A DNA stretch of 64,000 bases, from positions 248,001 to 312,000 of the forward strand of contig JAGYXB010000803.1 in the NCBI GenBank assembly GCA_022495005.1, written 5' to 3'. Under the pieces are notes generated by a model, which was not told the origin of the DNA, ran no database searches, and saw only the letters and a list, made by a program, of their open reading frames with translations. Shown piece by piece: positions 50,447-61,708 of the stretch. Source of the DNA: Rhyacophila brunnea (taxonomy: Eukaryota; Arthropoda; Insecta; Trichoptera; Rhyacophilidae). Made by a program: the position numbers and the translations under genes. Position 1 is the stretch's first letter. The number at the start of each line of letters is the position of its first letter.

Positions 50447-51187
50447 CTAATATAAAACACAGTATTGAATTAAGTTAATAGGCCACGATGCCTAACTCAT
50501 CGAGTATTAATAGAGCCCGAGACTACAGGTATGAGAAGCCGATGCATTAAGCTTCTGACTACGAGGGTAATCGTATATAGACTGTATTATAGTATACATA
50601 TATGTAACATATTATCAGTGGCTGAGGTAAATAATGAATAATCGAAGAGAATTGAGCACACTTTAGAGACTAAAAATAATAATAATAGGTAGGTACTATG
50701 ATAAAATCATAAAAGCAATAGCCACACTAAAGAAATGGCTAGAGGAGGTAGTGATTATGATTGTTCACCTACTCCTACTGAGTAATACAAAAGGAGTCTT
50801 CATAATATACAATATAGCCGATATAGTATCACATTACCCGCAGATTCATGGCACAATAAGTACTTAGGATGTATATACGATATATAAGATATTTAGGATA
50901 TTTCTTATTCCGAGAAACGTCACAAATTGTGTGCGGGATTTTATTGATGAATAAAATGATGTACTTACACGATAATGACATCGAATCTAAGGAAATTGAC
51001 TAAGTTTCATATAAAATTGAATGATTTATTTAGATTATTTATTTTTAAAATACGAGTACCTAATTTATTAAATAATAATTTTATATTTTACGAAGAAAAA
51101 AACAAAACAATTACACAATTTATAATTATCTATTTCTTTTATTCAACGAATAATTCACAAGATTTAAGAATGTACCATTCTAATTAT
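50447..51187. other. TMLHE intron, nothing recognised
   Basis: AT-rich. About 50490-50575 is less AT-rich and may be an old SINE fragment, without a clear B box. Confidence 0.35.
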
Positions 51188-51530
51188 TGAACATAGATAA
51201 TTTGGAAAAACACTTTCTGAGAAAACATGTTATAACCAATAGAAAAAAATCTTTTTTTGAAAAAAGTAAGCCACCTCGGCAGGGAATCGAACCCTGCATC
51301 TCCCGGGTTTACGCCCCATCCGCGCATTACCTCTATGCTACGCGGTGACATGTATATAAATTACGGTGTATTACATATACGGTGACATAATGCGCGGATG
51401 GGGCGTGAACCCGGGAGATGCAGGGTTAGATTCCCTGCCGGTGTGGCTTACTTTTTTCAAAAAAAGACTTTTTCTATTGGTTATAACATATTTTCCCAGA
51501 AAGTGTTTTTCAAAATTATGTATGTTCAAT
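51188..51530. repeat. Head-to-head pair of tRNA-derived SINEs (family 2)
   Basis: Arms of about 143 bp (51188-51330 and 51388-51530) are inverted copies. The left unit, on the minus strand, has a tRNA-like head: acceptor-like CACCGCG and CGAGGTG pair at six of seven positions, an A-box-like TAGCATAGAGGT and a B box GGTTCGATTCC. The right unit, on the plus strand, lacks the A-box segment and its B box reads GGTTAGATTCC. Both share the tail CTATTGGTTATAAC to AATTATGTATGTTCAAT. The anticodon arm does not fold normally, so these are SINEs rather than tRNA genes. Confidence 0.8.
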
Positions 51531-52129
51531 TACACAATCGTTTATATCGGCTAACTAGGCAATAGTGAACTGTGTTGATCCGTTATAAATAGTGCATCAA
51601 TATCCATACCACACCTTCATATTTGTCAATAATCAGTATGCATAATTCAAAAACACATAAAAGCATGGTAATTTGTATAAAAACATTTCAGATATATTTA
51701 TATATACGATAATAAACAGTTTATATACAACTTTTAGATAGTCGTTATTCACTGTTTATTTGTTTACGGATATTATATAATATATTGGTTTGGACTAGGC
51801 ACTGTGGTCACTAATAGCTATTAATGAGTCTACTCTGCTTTAATGATGGCAATAATTTATAGGCAATACGTAATATGTACCTACGCAGCAGGCGTTAGCA
51901 GTGAGGCGTTTTGATTTGTGATTTTGTTGACAACTCGACGCTAGATTGAGCTTTACAATATAATACGTTTATTTTCTTATGTGTAACACATGACGCTCTG
52001 GGGCGATGTTGTTAATGAAATTCACAATGTTATATAATATTACACAAGCAAGGTTAATTCACCAAATTCCGATATCATTTGCAATGAATTAAAACCAGAT
52101 ACACGCAGGTCTGAAGTTTATTAAGATAA
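51531..52129. other. TMLHE intron, nothing recognised
   Basis: AT-rich. No supported feature. Confidence 0.4.
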
Positions 52130-52400
52130 TTCTATCTCAAACTATAAAATAAATACATCAGAAGGAATGGATCAAATAACAGAAGCAATATTAAAACTTT
52201 TAGGGAACAATGCGTAGTTATTATTACAAAATATCTGCAATATTATGGGGAAGCGGTAAAAAAATTTAAATAAATCAGAGTGTTCATCTTATTGTACAAA
52301 ACAGGATCTAAAAATAAATGCAACAGTCAGGGAACTCAGAAATAATGGGAACTAAAATATCTAACGCGTAAGGCGATAGCAGGTAACCGACTCGAGTAAG
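52130..52400 (+). pseudogene. Decayed LINE reverse-transcriptase fragment
   Basis: Reads TSEGMDQITEAILKLLGNNA, then after stops and a frame change LYKTGSKNKCNSQGTQK, resembling the APGPDxIxxEMLK and KKGDxxxCxNYR segments of LINE reverse transcriptases. Many stops. The match is by eye only. Confidence 0.4.
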
Positions 52401-52656
52401 GAAGAAATCGGGTTAAACTTACACACGTGTCAAGAATCCGCTGTACGTCGAATACTGAAAACTGCTCTCGCTTTATGCATTTACGCTTATTTAATGTTGG
52501 TGTATTACACACACTTATTGCACGTGCATAATGCGTGCTTCATTTTCGTAGGACACTGACACATTCAAAAACCCTGCATCAATATGCGGCGTATTGAATA
52601 TTGCGTATCGGTATTCTATTTATTATCTGTTCTGTGGCGACAGTATATATTGAACC

Positions 52657-52778
52657 TTAACTCATTTAGTGCTAACACCGTGACTGGCGCGTTTGAAGTA
52701 CTTGGCCATTAGATATAATAAACGTGTTATTTAAATGTGGTAATTAATTAAAAGGTCAGCAGTGATTGTATTAAGTTA
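52657..52778 (+). repeat. Short interspersed repeat (family E), copy 3
   Basis: TTAACTCATTTAGTGCTAAC to GGTCAGCAGTGATTGTATT, closely matching 18353-18482. It directly abuts the LINE fragment that starts near 52784. Confidence 0.7.
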
Positions 52779-52783
52779 AACTA

Positions 52784-53345
52784 AGGAACGAGTGGACAAA
52801 ACATCGAGAGCGTCGACAGCTTCAAGTACCTGGGGGTACACATCACGGGAGATGGCATTTTGCAGAAAGAGCTCGCTATCCGGATTGGAATGGCTGGAGC
52901 AACATTCAACTCGATGCAAAATAATGTCTGGGACTCACGATTGTACTCGGTCAAAACCAAATGCCGCCTATTCGACGCTTGCATTCTGGCAGTGCTTTTT
53001 TACGGTAGCGAATCATGGCACCTTACGAAGGCTCAAAGCAACCGTATACTGATGTTTGCGACGAATACTGGGTGTGCGGTGGTATGACATTAGGAGCAAC
53101 GAGGAGATAAGAGAACGCACCAAGCAGCCTCTCATCACGCTGAAAGTGAAGAGGCGACGTTGGACCTGGCTCGGCCACGTGCTGCGGATGCCAGAAGAGA
53201 ACTTTAACCTGGCTTGCCTGTTCTTCAAGCCGACCGGATTCCGGCGACCTGGAAGGCCGCTAAATACAATATGCAGAGTGTATACGGCGGAACTACGGGA
53301 TGCTGGTTTGACCTGGAACGAAGCAAGAAGACTGGCGAGCGACAT
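52784..53345 (+). pseudogene. LINE (family A) fragment, frameshifted and 3' truncated
   Basis: Starts inside the reverse-transcriptase C-terminal part with ESVDSFKYLGVHITGDG and continues LYSVKTKCRLFDACILAVLF, YGSESWHLTKAQSNRIL. A 14-bp deletion near 53050, relative to the copy at 13000-13502, shifts the frame; it resumes with RRILGVRWYDIRSNEEIRE, WTWLGHVLRMPEE and ends at EARRLASD where the sequence departs from the family. The 3' tail is missing. It lies in a TMLHE intron, opposite to the gene. Confidence 0.88.
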
Positions 53346-54362
53346 CTAAACAAACATCTAAAAATGTCTGGTTTGTCGTGGAAAATTACAATGCAACAAT
53401 GGCGCCGTGAACTGAAAAAGTTTGGTAAAAAGTCCCATGTCCAACTTAATAGCTATTTTTACTTTCATGGTATAATGTATAAAAAATGACAAACGATCTT
53501 GATTGATTGAACTGCGATTGAGTTACCGCAGCATTGTCTTTTCTTTCATTTTTTTTCCTTTCTCGATTAGCCCATAAAATTCTTTTTGTGCTCATCTAAA
53601 CAATAAAATAATAATATATACCTACCCGTGACAGACTCTCCGTCTAAAGACCGATAAACTACTACTGCTTGACATGACACATTCCATGTACGTATATATT
53701 TTTCATATAAATCGCTCATTTAAACAAATAATTAATTTTACATTTCAAATAATTTTCTTAATATTATATGAAAAATAAAAACAAACATTTTCCCTAAATC
53801 AACGAATATAAGCAAACGTTACTAACTTGCATTAAATTTGAACTTATAAAACATTTAAATATATTCTCGTTCTGTAATTAATTACTTATCCCATGTCCTA
53901 CTCGGAGGTATAATATGTAATTCAGTTGAAAGGGGTTAGCACTGTAGCGCCGCAGCCTTCGGTAAGAAGTGTGCGTTGTTCAGAAGCGGCCTCCAACGTC
54001 TTTTTATTAATCTTATAATATATAAATAATACACATTGAGAAATTAACATTCTTACATAAATTTGAAAAACTTCTGAAACATTTACATAGTACCTATTAG
54101 GAAAAAAAATAGAAAAAGGGAGATTGATTCAGACTCGAATTTATATCTGTAATTTTCCGAGCGAGTGCGCTAACCTTTAAATTAAACTATCAATCCATCT
54201 AAGATCCAACTGAAGTATTTAAATAACTACATTTTATCTGAGGTAGGTACTTTGAATTCTGCAAATCGAAGGTTATCGGCTTTTGACATCCGGCGCCAGC
54301 CATGTTTATTATCGACGTTTTTGAACTTGCGAATAACGAACTTATTATTTTTTATTCTATAC
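53346..54362. other. TMLHE intron, nothing recognised
   Basis: AT-rich. No supported feature. Confidence 0.4.
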
Positions 54363-55230
54363 CAGTGCTCCGCAACCTTTTCTCACCCACGGCACACTAA
54401 AGGTCTTCCCAGAATTCCGCGGCACACCACACGTAAAACAATTTATACACCAAAACATGAACTCCGGGCCATAATCTTCGGCACCCCCCCCCCTAGCTAT
54501 CGCTAAAGTTAACGACAGTGTGATACTTTAAAATAGCGTTTTTCAAATGTTGTTCGAGGTAAAATTAATCGTATTGATTCTATGTTTAGCGATTTTTGTA
54601 TTTATTTATACATCCACTTGAATTATGGTTAGTTGTCGGGTTAACAATATTATCTGTCGAGTATTGAAACAATAATAATAAATTGTATCCCACAATCGTA
54701 TGTGTTAAAATATTAATGCCAGCGAAGTAAAACAGCTCCGCAGGCGACTTTTTTGCTGTTAGAGCAAATTTGTAATCTGTGTTTATCTCACATATCTGCT
54801 TGACCTGCCACGCCGCCCCCCCTGTGCTTGGGCCCTCAGGCTAGAACCCCCCACCTTGTAGGGTATATGCACCAAAATAACATTTAATATACATAATGCA
54901 CGACGAAGAACCAAATGTACATATTCCCATGTATTTGTATCATCAATAAAATAAGTAATTAATATGATACCCGAGCTTGTTTCAATGAACATAAAAGTTT
55001 TTAGCCTTACTTACTTTGTCTGGTAGCCTTGTCGGAAATACGAGGATATTCTTTATTAATATGCTAATTATATCTAATGGCCATCTAATTGGTAACGCAT
55101 CAGTTGCGTTGGACTCACCGAATTTAAGTATGTTTGTGTATTATACAAAATTATTTGTGTTTTTTTTTTGGAAGCAATGCTCAGCGGCACACTTAGCATC
55201 GTCTCGCAGCACACCCGTTGCGGAGCACTG
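54363..55230. mobile_element. hAT-type element with perfect 8-bp TSD TTCTATAC
   Basis: The left end CAGTGCTCCGCAACC and right end GTTGCGGAGCACTG are inverted, and TTCTATAC flanks both sides (54355-54362 and 55231-55238). Sub-terminal GGCACAC motifs occur in both halves. 868 bp, no transposase recognised, so a non-autonomous hAT element. Confidence 0.92.
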
Positions 55231-55491
55231 TTCTATACGAATGTATACAAAATTTAATTGATTACACACACATCTATATTTTTTTCCGAACCGAAAAAAA
55301 CCTTCCTATTATATCGACAAATGGAAGTATTATTTGTCATCATACATTTAAGGAAAATAAAACCGTGCTGTTTATTTAACTAATCGAGCAGTAAACTATG
55401 TCGAAACGAATATAATATTTTCTTCAATAATGAGAAAATGAATGAATGTATAAAAGATTGAATAATAACTAATAACGTTTGTTTATTATTA

Positions 55492-55980
55492 TTACCATGT
55501 TTTTATAAGCTCGTATTCTTGTTTGTCCAATACAAATTTTTCCTTATTTGTCTAAGATTTGTATTGGACGATTGAAGATTTTTAACTAACTTCCCGACTA
55601 GCGAGACATTTTAAACTTTTAGAATATATAAAAACACGACGACAATGCATTCTTTTAATATTCTTAGCCATCTTTATGCAGAATTGAATTGATTTTCAGT
55701 TGATTCTGTTTTGCATGGAAAGTTATTTCGGAAACATTCGTAAAAAGTAAAACACTATTATTGGTTCCTAAGGGGTCCTAGTAACTAAATTATTAATATA
55801 TACGTGCGTTACTATGGAAATCAATATGAAATGTCAAAATGACATTTCAGTATTCTATTTTTATTCAGTATTTCTATCAAGTACAAAAAAAAAGTATTTA
55901 TTAATACATAGAATTGTAAAGTTTATAGGATTCAACAGAAAATTTTAAAACGTGGTATATAAAAAAGTCTTTTTATCTTA
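55492..55980 (+). repeat. Family D repeat, copy 6
   Basis: Plus-orientation copy. Its 5' part is rearranged around TTTGTCTAAGATTTGTATTG, the rest matches, including the hairpin core at about 55827-55849. Confidence 0.85.
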
Positions 55981-56809
55981 AAAAAAATGTTAATTCATAA
56001 AATATCATTTATTAAAACTAATCACATAAATTCGGGATTCCAGTGGTTTTAATACCGGTATCAATGTACACACAAATCAAACTGCATCATAGGATTGCGG
56101 CATTGTAACCCTTAGTTACGAAATAATAATCAAAATAACTAGGTTAGTCGATTACCTGATAATGAGTGTAATTTTCTCTTAAATCGGTAACCTAACAATC
56201 GGGTTACTACTATAGGTAGTAGCTATCTGAGTAATTCTAGCTGCGGCTCTGGGTTAGTATATACTTTACTGAGTTTACTTCGGAGTCCTTATTGTACACT
56301 TTACTGGGGCAAAGTTACCTCTTTACTTTACACTGACTCAATATTACTTCAGATGTGTGTTTACCGTTGCACAGGGCACTGGGGTAAAGGTTTCAGTATG
56401 GACCACAGCTTGTGGCACACTTTGCTTAAATTTGCGACCCTACCTGAGCTAACTTCATTTACATTCATACATTATTATGCCGACGTATAAATAAAATGGC
56501 TAAGCCCTCCGCCCTCCGGCATACGACCGACTTATGGTAGGTGACGGCGACCGACACTTTTGTTGGTTTGAATGGATAATAGGTGTACATTAGACCAGGG
56601 GTTAATAAACTGCAGCTCACCGGCCACGTGCACTTATTCCGCAAACAAATGCAGATAGTTACTAATATAAAACTATCATCATTGAAAAACTTGTCAAAGT
56701 ATAGCCAGAAACACTGAATGCTTCCATTAGCATTTATTATAAAAAAAAATTATTTTAAATAAATGCATTCACCGAATGACTAAAAATCATCTACTAAAAT
56801 CATCTACTA
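55981..56809. other. TMLHE intron; single hAT-like end near 56596
   Basis: CAGGGGTTAATAAACTGCAG at 56596 resembles a hAT left end; no right end was found. A less AT-rich segment at 56230-56560 has no readable motif. Confidence 0.35.
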
Positions 56810-57525
56810 AAACTAGTATATATTGGACCTTGTCGAACACCCTTGCTAATAGGAAACCTTCAATACAGCGTAAGAAGATTTGCACTGGCTGTTGTATTAC
56901 TGTATATTATGCTATTCAGAATGTTTATATAACGCCTAGAGATTCCTTAGTTGTAGGCAAGGCGTCGATAATTGAGGTTTTTGATAGAATCGAATGCTTT
57001 TTCATAATCAATTTTTATAACCAGGTAGAGTGGTAATCTATATTGATGCCGTTCTATAACTTCCCTTAAAGCCTGTATATGATCCATTGTGCTGTAGCAT
57101 CTTCTGAATCCGGCTTGCTCCCTCAATTGGCTCTCTTCTAGCACAATTTCTAGGTGATTGGAGAGTATTTTTGTGAAAGCTTTGTACAGAATTGTCCGAT
57201 AATTTTTCAGATCCTCTGGGTCTCCCTTTTTATTGAGAATGATGAACGAGGCATTTTTACATGCTTCTTTGATATTCTATTCTTACAAACAGGCTGTGGT
57301 TTTACCGGCTCTCTTGACTGTGTCAATAATTGTTAATCCAAATTTTAATGGAGCTTTTGCACTTGTCATACCTGTTATCGCATGCTCTACCTAGTAGTAG
57401 TAATCTCAGGGAGGCAGGCTTTGTCGTCTTCCTTCATTTGGGGATCTGAACTCGTCGAATTTCTGTCAGTTTTATCATTATAGAGGGCGTTGTAGAATTT
57501 TATCACTCTATTATTTTATAGTCTA
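56810..57525 (-). pseudogene. LINE reverse-transcriptase fragment
   Basis: The minus strand shows, in order, VIKFYNALYND, a degraded EVEHAITGMTSAKAP-like stretch, IILNKKGDPEDLKNYRTILY, EESQLREQAGFRRCYSTMDH, IQALREVIERHQYRLPLYLV, IDYEKAFDSI and, in another frame, GVRQG. These are the N-terminal to palm motifs of a LINE reverse transcriptase. Frameshifts and stops break it, and the YADD box lies beyond the break. Confidence 0.88.
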
Positions 57526-58181
57526 CATAATATTATATGATAATATATATTAATAAAAAATAAAAATATATTAGTTATAAAAAACTTGTATGGCGATAGA
57601 CGCGTAGTGATGAAATGGTAAGCAAAAAATTTCACTATCATGAAATGTAATTTATTTGGTTTGCACGTGTCTACTGTCATACATAAGATTAGCTTTGTAA
57701 AATGGATTCTGTTTTGAAATATATTAAATGTGTTTCAATCCATTGTATATTTATTTTGATAGGCCGAAATTCCCGTAAATATTACGAAAAGCTCATAAAC
57801 CGTATTCTAACGAAACGTTATGATCATATAAGTGGAAGTGAATTATGGGATAAACCTCAGAACTCGCAAAAGATATTATTTCCTTAAAAAAAAGTCATGC
57901 GTAAGCCTTCTTTTATATTACATAGCATAGGAGGAACGACTAGCGAAAAATGACAGAGCTAAATCCCCTACACTTTGATTAAATTTTATACAAGTCTTTT
58001 GAATTGTTTGGTAACACATAAATAGGGAAACGCTCATGAAAATTCGGTTTTATTAACTTAAATTAACTTAACTAAAGAGGAAGATGAGTAGGTTTTTTTT
58101 AATCATGTCATTCTAATTGCTGCTTTGTAATTCAAGTGTATGTGAACGAACACGATAGTAAATATCCCATAACGTAATTAT
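57526..58181. other. TMLHE intron, nothing recognised
   Basis: AT-rich. No supported feature. Confidence 0.4.
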
Positions 58182-58193
58182 TATATGCAATAT

Positions 58194-58659
58194 CTCTTCT
58201 TCTTCTTTCACGGCGCTAGATCCTGTGGTGGGATTTGGCCTCCTCTACAACCGCTCTCCACTCACTCTAGTCTCTCGCAACACTTCTCCAGTTACCTGGT
58301 CTTCTTATATGAAGCCAGTCCACTTCTACGGCGTCAGCCCATCTCCTTCTTGTACGGCCTCCGGGTCTCTTCCGTTGGGGTAGCCACTTCGTCATGATCC
58401 TTGGCGCTCTAACTTCAGGCATTCTCTGCACATGTCCCGCCTATCGTAGTCTTTGGGACTTACAATATCTTATGATTGTTTGCTGTTCAATTAGCTCTTT
58501 CCACTCGTGGTTCATTTTTATTCTGTAGTTCCCATTTTCCAACGAGGGTCCAAAGATTTTTCGGAGGATTTTGCGCTCAAAGACAGCTAATTTATTTTCC
58601 TCGTTTTGAGTTAAGCACCAAGTCAGCCATAAGTGACCACTGGCCTTATAATTGTTTTA
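58194..58659 (-). pseudogene. LINE C-terminal fragment with 12-bp TSD
   Basis: The minus strand reads TYG, then after a small deletion WCLTQNEENKLAVFERKILR, KIFGPSLENGNYRIKMN, AGHVQRMPEVRAPRIMTKWL, GRTRRRWADAVEVDW and EAKSHHRI, ending in GAAGAAGAAG. At least two in-frame stops (before AGHVQRM and after SVARD) inactivate it. It is flanked by TATATGCAATAT on both sides (58182-58193 and 58660-58671). It is related to but distinct from the LINE at 6430-7844. Confidence 0.85.
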
Positions 58660-58671
58660 TATATGCAATAT

Positions 58672-59022
58672 ATTGTTTAATAATAGATTCAATATTTTTA
58701 TGTCTAAAAAAATATTATCACGTTACAAAATTAATAAAGAAATTATTTATAAGATATAGTAAATCGCGACCATTACCTTGCACTAAATTGCCATGTCGGC
58801 ATCGGTAGTTTTTATTGATAAAAAAATTATTCAATTTGAATGCTTATCAGCATTTTTGCGAACCGACGTAATGTTTTCAGTAAATTTTCCTTTCTACGGT
58901 TTGTGTTTTGGCATAACTTTTTCGTCAATACTAATAATTATTAAGTCAATAAAGTAATCTTTTGTTGATATATTTCCTTGACCTAGGTTAAGTCGACTGA
59001 TTGCCATTCAATAAACACTTAC
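58672..59022. other. TMLHE intron up to the exon donor, nothing recognised
   Basis: AT-rich. No supported feature. Confidence 0.4.
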
Positions 59023-59198
59023 CCTGCTGCCTCCGTGAAGTAAGTATTATCAGTATGAGGTGCAAGTGGAATCGTCGTGTATGCTGTGTCAGCTCTCGCT
59101 TGATTGGCAGTGAAAGACCAGAAGTCTCCAAAAAGAGTGCGCTGGATTGGAGCTAGTCTTTTTATAACCAATTCCGTATCTTCGACATTTGCTCCAAC
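59023..59198 (-). CDS. TMLHE: TMLHE exon with the HxD iron-binding motif
   Basis: Trimethyllysine dioxygenase is a mitochondrial Fe(II)/2-oxoglutarate oxygenase that hydroxylates N6-trimethyllysine at C3, the first step of carnitine synthesis. This internal exon of 176 nt starts in phase 0 after an AG acceptor (TTTTTCAG) and ends in phase 2 before GTAAGT. It encodes about 58 residues, from VGANVEDTELV to TYFTEAAG. The segment ADTAYTTIPLAPHTDNTYF matches the family block in which the His and Asp of HTD are the first two Fe(II) ligands; HTDxTYF is typical of TMLHE rather than gamma-butyrobetaine dioxygenase. The frame is open with no lesion. The preceding exons were not found in the remaining 4.8 kb of the window, which holds a Helitron, a LINE tail and AT-rich DNA, so they probably lie beyond the window edge. 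Confidence 0.93.
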
Positions 59199-59838
59199 CT
59201 GAAAAATGTTAAAAATAAATTTTCAAGTCCATAGACGCATAACGATAGTAATTAGTTGTATATTACAATAAAACTATACAAAGGGTAGTGTGTAAATCAC
59301 CATGAAAGCATTATCGTACTATTTGATATAATAATATTTAATTTTGTTAAGTAATTTTAATGTTTCGCTGATATCTATAAATATAGCCTTCCTAGAAAAC
59401 ATGAGGCCTGCGGCAATCGGTATTTTCGGTTTGCATAGTAAAGAATAATGTTTTCGCGTGAAGAAATAGTTTTTTTTGTATGCTTATATAGTATTTATAC
59501 CACTCAGCATTACGAGTGTGACAGATTTCGATATTCATCAGGAAACTTCCTCAATCATGACCATGATCAACAGTGTCTTCCACGAAACTACGACTATTTT
59601 CTATACACACCTCATAATTCATTCACTTACTATAACTGATTATGTTTATATTAACTCGTACAATATAAGTAATATCTTGTCAGTATTATTATTTTTAAAT
59701 CGACAGTTATTGTAATTTGAATATATTATATAAGTTTTAAATAGGTATTAAGATAACAATATAATTTAAATTCAATTCCCATTAAGCTTAGTAGGTACCA
59801 CTTATATTAATAAACTAATCTAAGAATATTATATATTA
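59199..59838. other. TMLHE intron between exon and Helitron
   Basis: AT-rich. No supported feature. Confidence 0.4.
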
Positions 59839-60647
59839 CTAGCTGACCCGGCAAACGTTGTTCTGCCATATAAATTATTTCTAGTGAATATTTTGGTTGT
59901 TAAATATAAAATAACGAATGTATCGTAAGTGTGTGGGGATGGGATATATGGCAGAAAGAGGAATAGAGCGCTGTAGACGATGACCGCCGATAAAAACAAA
60001 AAAACATCAACCATTAATTTTCTCAATTCAAAATGAGTAATGATGTTCATAATGAATGAATTACCTGTGACAGGATCTCGTTGTTTAATGTTTATGTAAT
60101 ATCCGTCTTGTCCCTTCCAGAAAATTAGCGGATATTGGAGAGCGTCGTATGAACGGTGTGTGTCAGCGATGAACTCCAGATTATTGTTTCTTCTTCGAAT
60201 CACGATTTCTCGCGTCGATGTGCGGTCGCCAACCATGATTCCAGCAATGTCGTCAACAACAGGCGCATTGAATTGACGCACGTGCTCTCCAGCTGGTGTT
60301 TTATCAGGATTGATGACAATAGCGTGATTGTCACTTTGCAATTCGTGCATGTGTGCTTTGAAGAATTTCAATAATTCATTGTACTCATTCAACAGGGCGT
60401 CCAGTTCGCCGACGATGCGCCTGGCATTGGGCGAATTGAGGCTATTGTAGCCGCAACATGCATCCACATGATTGATGTCCTCACCGCCCATAAAGTAGAT
60501 TTGTAAAAATTTATGTGGTTCGTTTGGCATTGGCAGCAATGAGCCTACTTTGTGGTATACTTGGCCTTTGATTTTGAACGTAGAATGGAATTGTTGACCA
60601 TTTGCCGCAGTATTGTGAACTATTTCTGTTGCTCCGAACGAAGTCAT
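59829..60647 (-). pseudogene. Helitron protein continuation (second frame), truncated
   Basis: Begins with MTSFGATEIVHN, overlaps the first frame by the ATGA and is really the same protein after a frameshift. It has QVYHKVGSLLPMPNEPHKFL, QIYFMGGEDINHVDACCGYN and RRRNNNLEFIADTHRSYDAL then QYPLIFWKGQDGYYINIKQR, all typical of Helitrons. After DPVTGNSF (about 60060) similarity stops; the remaining frame runs into the 3' terminal region and past the element end. The HUH nuclease and helicase domains are absent. Confidence 0.85.
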
Positions 60648-61708
60648 TTGGAAGCATGAATTGATGTGCGAATGGACTTCAGGAACAGGTTTGAATCTGG
60701 AACCGTGCCGATGAGCAAGCCGTTCAATGGTTCTGGTGGTATCTCAATTTCTGGTAGTTGCACTTTTCCTGATGCGCAACACATCCCGGCTGACTCATGT
60801 TTGAATTTGAGCGCATGACAATGGGGACATTCTTTGTCCATTGCACCAATCAGTACTTTTGGATGAGCGGAATATTCAATATCTGGCTCGTACTCGAATG
60901 CGAGACGAAGGAACAAAGCGGATGTAAATGTTTTATGTACTTGTTGGCGTTGTCGGTCATTTGCTCTGCGTGTGTTAACTACGAACCGGCGCGCTTGGCT
61001 CCGTTCCAATTGTCGTTGTTGATTTCGTTCAGCTCGTGCCTCTTGTGATTGGGATGCACGCAATTGCGACATGCTTACACGCACGTTTTTGTTATCTTGT
61101 TGGATTTGTTCGTCTGTTCTTTCTGCTCTACTATTTCGCATGTTTGTTGCTTTATTCGTTAGACGGCCCAAATGGCCCCCCTTGCGTCTTGATGGCATTG
61201 TGCACTGTAATACACGCACGTAAAAATAGATAAATTAAAATAAATCGTACAAAATTTTGCACGCACTGCGTTGTGATATGCCGAATGAAATGTCAAAATG
61301 ACGCGACGCTTCTCTTGAATTCTTCTCGGACGTAGCGCTATCTGTCATTCAACAACATAAATAATTTCGTTCTGTTTGAAATACGAACGACGGTTAAATT
61401 TGTTCATACAAAAATAATAAAATCGCGATTAAAAAATGGGAGGGTGGGGGTAGGAGGATGAAAATTTGGGGTTATAGGTATTTTTTAATGCAAAATAATA
61501 AAACAAATACAAAAAGAAATTTTCAAAAAAATAAAAGAAAAAAAAATCTGGATAGAGATACCCTAATCACCTAGCGGTATGAAATATACTTGTTGACCTA
61601 TTCTCATACTTAACAAATATACATAAAAAAATCATAAAAATCGATTGAGCCATTTCGGAGGAGTTCGACCACAAACATCGTGACACGAGATTTTTATATA
61701 TATAGAGA
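59839..61708 (-). mobile_element. Helitron, both termini present, internally deleted
   Basis: On the minus strand the element starts TCTCTATATATATAAAAATC after an A and ends GCCGGGTCAGCTAG before a T, the TC...CTAG termini and A/T insertion site typical of Helitrons. A small GC-rich hairpin (GGCA...TGCC) precedes the CTAG end. Length 1870 bp. It carries the N-terminal coding part of a Helitron transposase (next entries) but no Rep HUH motif or helicase, so it is non-autonomous by deletion. It sits in a TMLHE intron in the gene's orientation. Confidence 0.92.
60644..61219 (-). pseudogene. Helitron protein, N-terminal part (first frame)
   Basis: 191 codons. A basic, Arg/Gln-rich leader (MPSRRKGGHLGRLTNKATNM, then ERNQQRQLERSQARRF) is followed by a Cys/His cluster CPHCHALKFKHESAGMCCAS and GKVQLPEIEIPPEPL, the usual N-terminal zinc-finger-like region of Helitron proteins. 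It ends prematurely after NLFLKSIRTSIHASK because of a single-base frame change; the following frame resumes the conserved NSCFQMTSFGA. Confidence 0.85.

Noticed and set aside
50200..50460. Treating the open frame at this position as a stand-alone 86-codon gene
   Set aside because: Its Met start is in intron sequence and its C-terminal NYNI is past the splice donor; exon phases with flanking TMLHE exons define 50222-50446 instead.
51287..51360. Possible functional tRNA gene on the minus strand
   Set aside because: A and B boxes and an acceptor-like stem exist, but the anticodon arm cannot form a 5-bp stem with a 7-nt loop and the sequence is part of a repeated SINE with a tail.
56810..58659. 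One LINE copy spanning both the RT fragment and the C-terminal fragment
   Set aside because: On the minus strand the C-terminal part comes before the RT part and has its own 12-bp duplication, so they are separate insertions.
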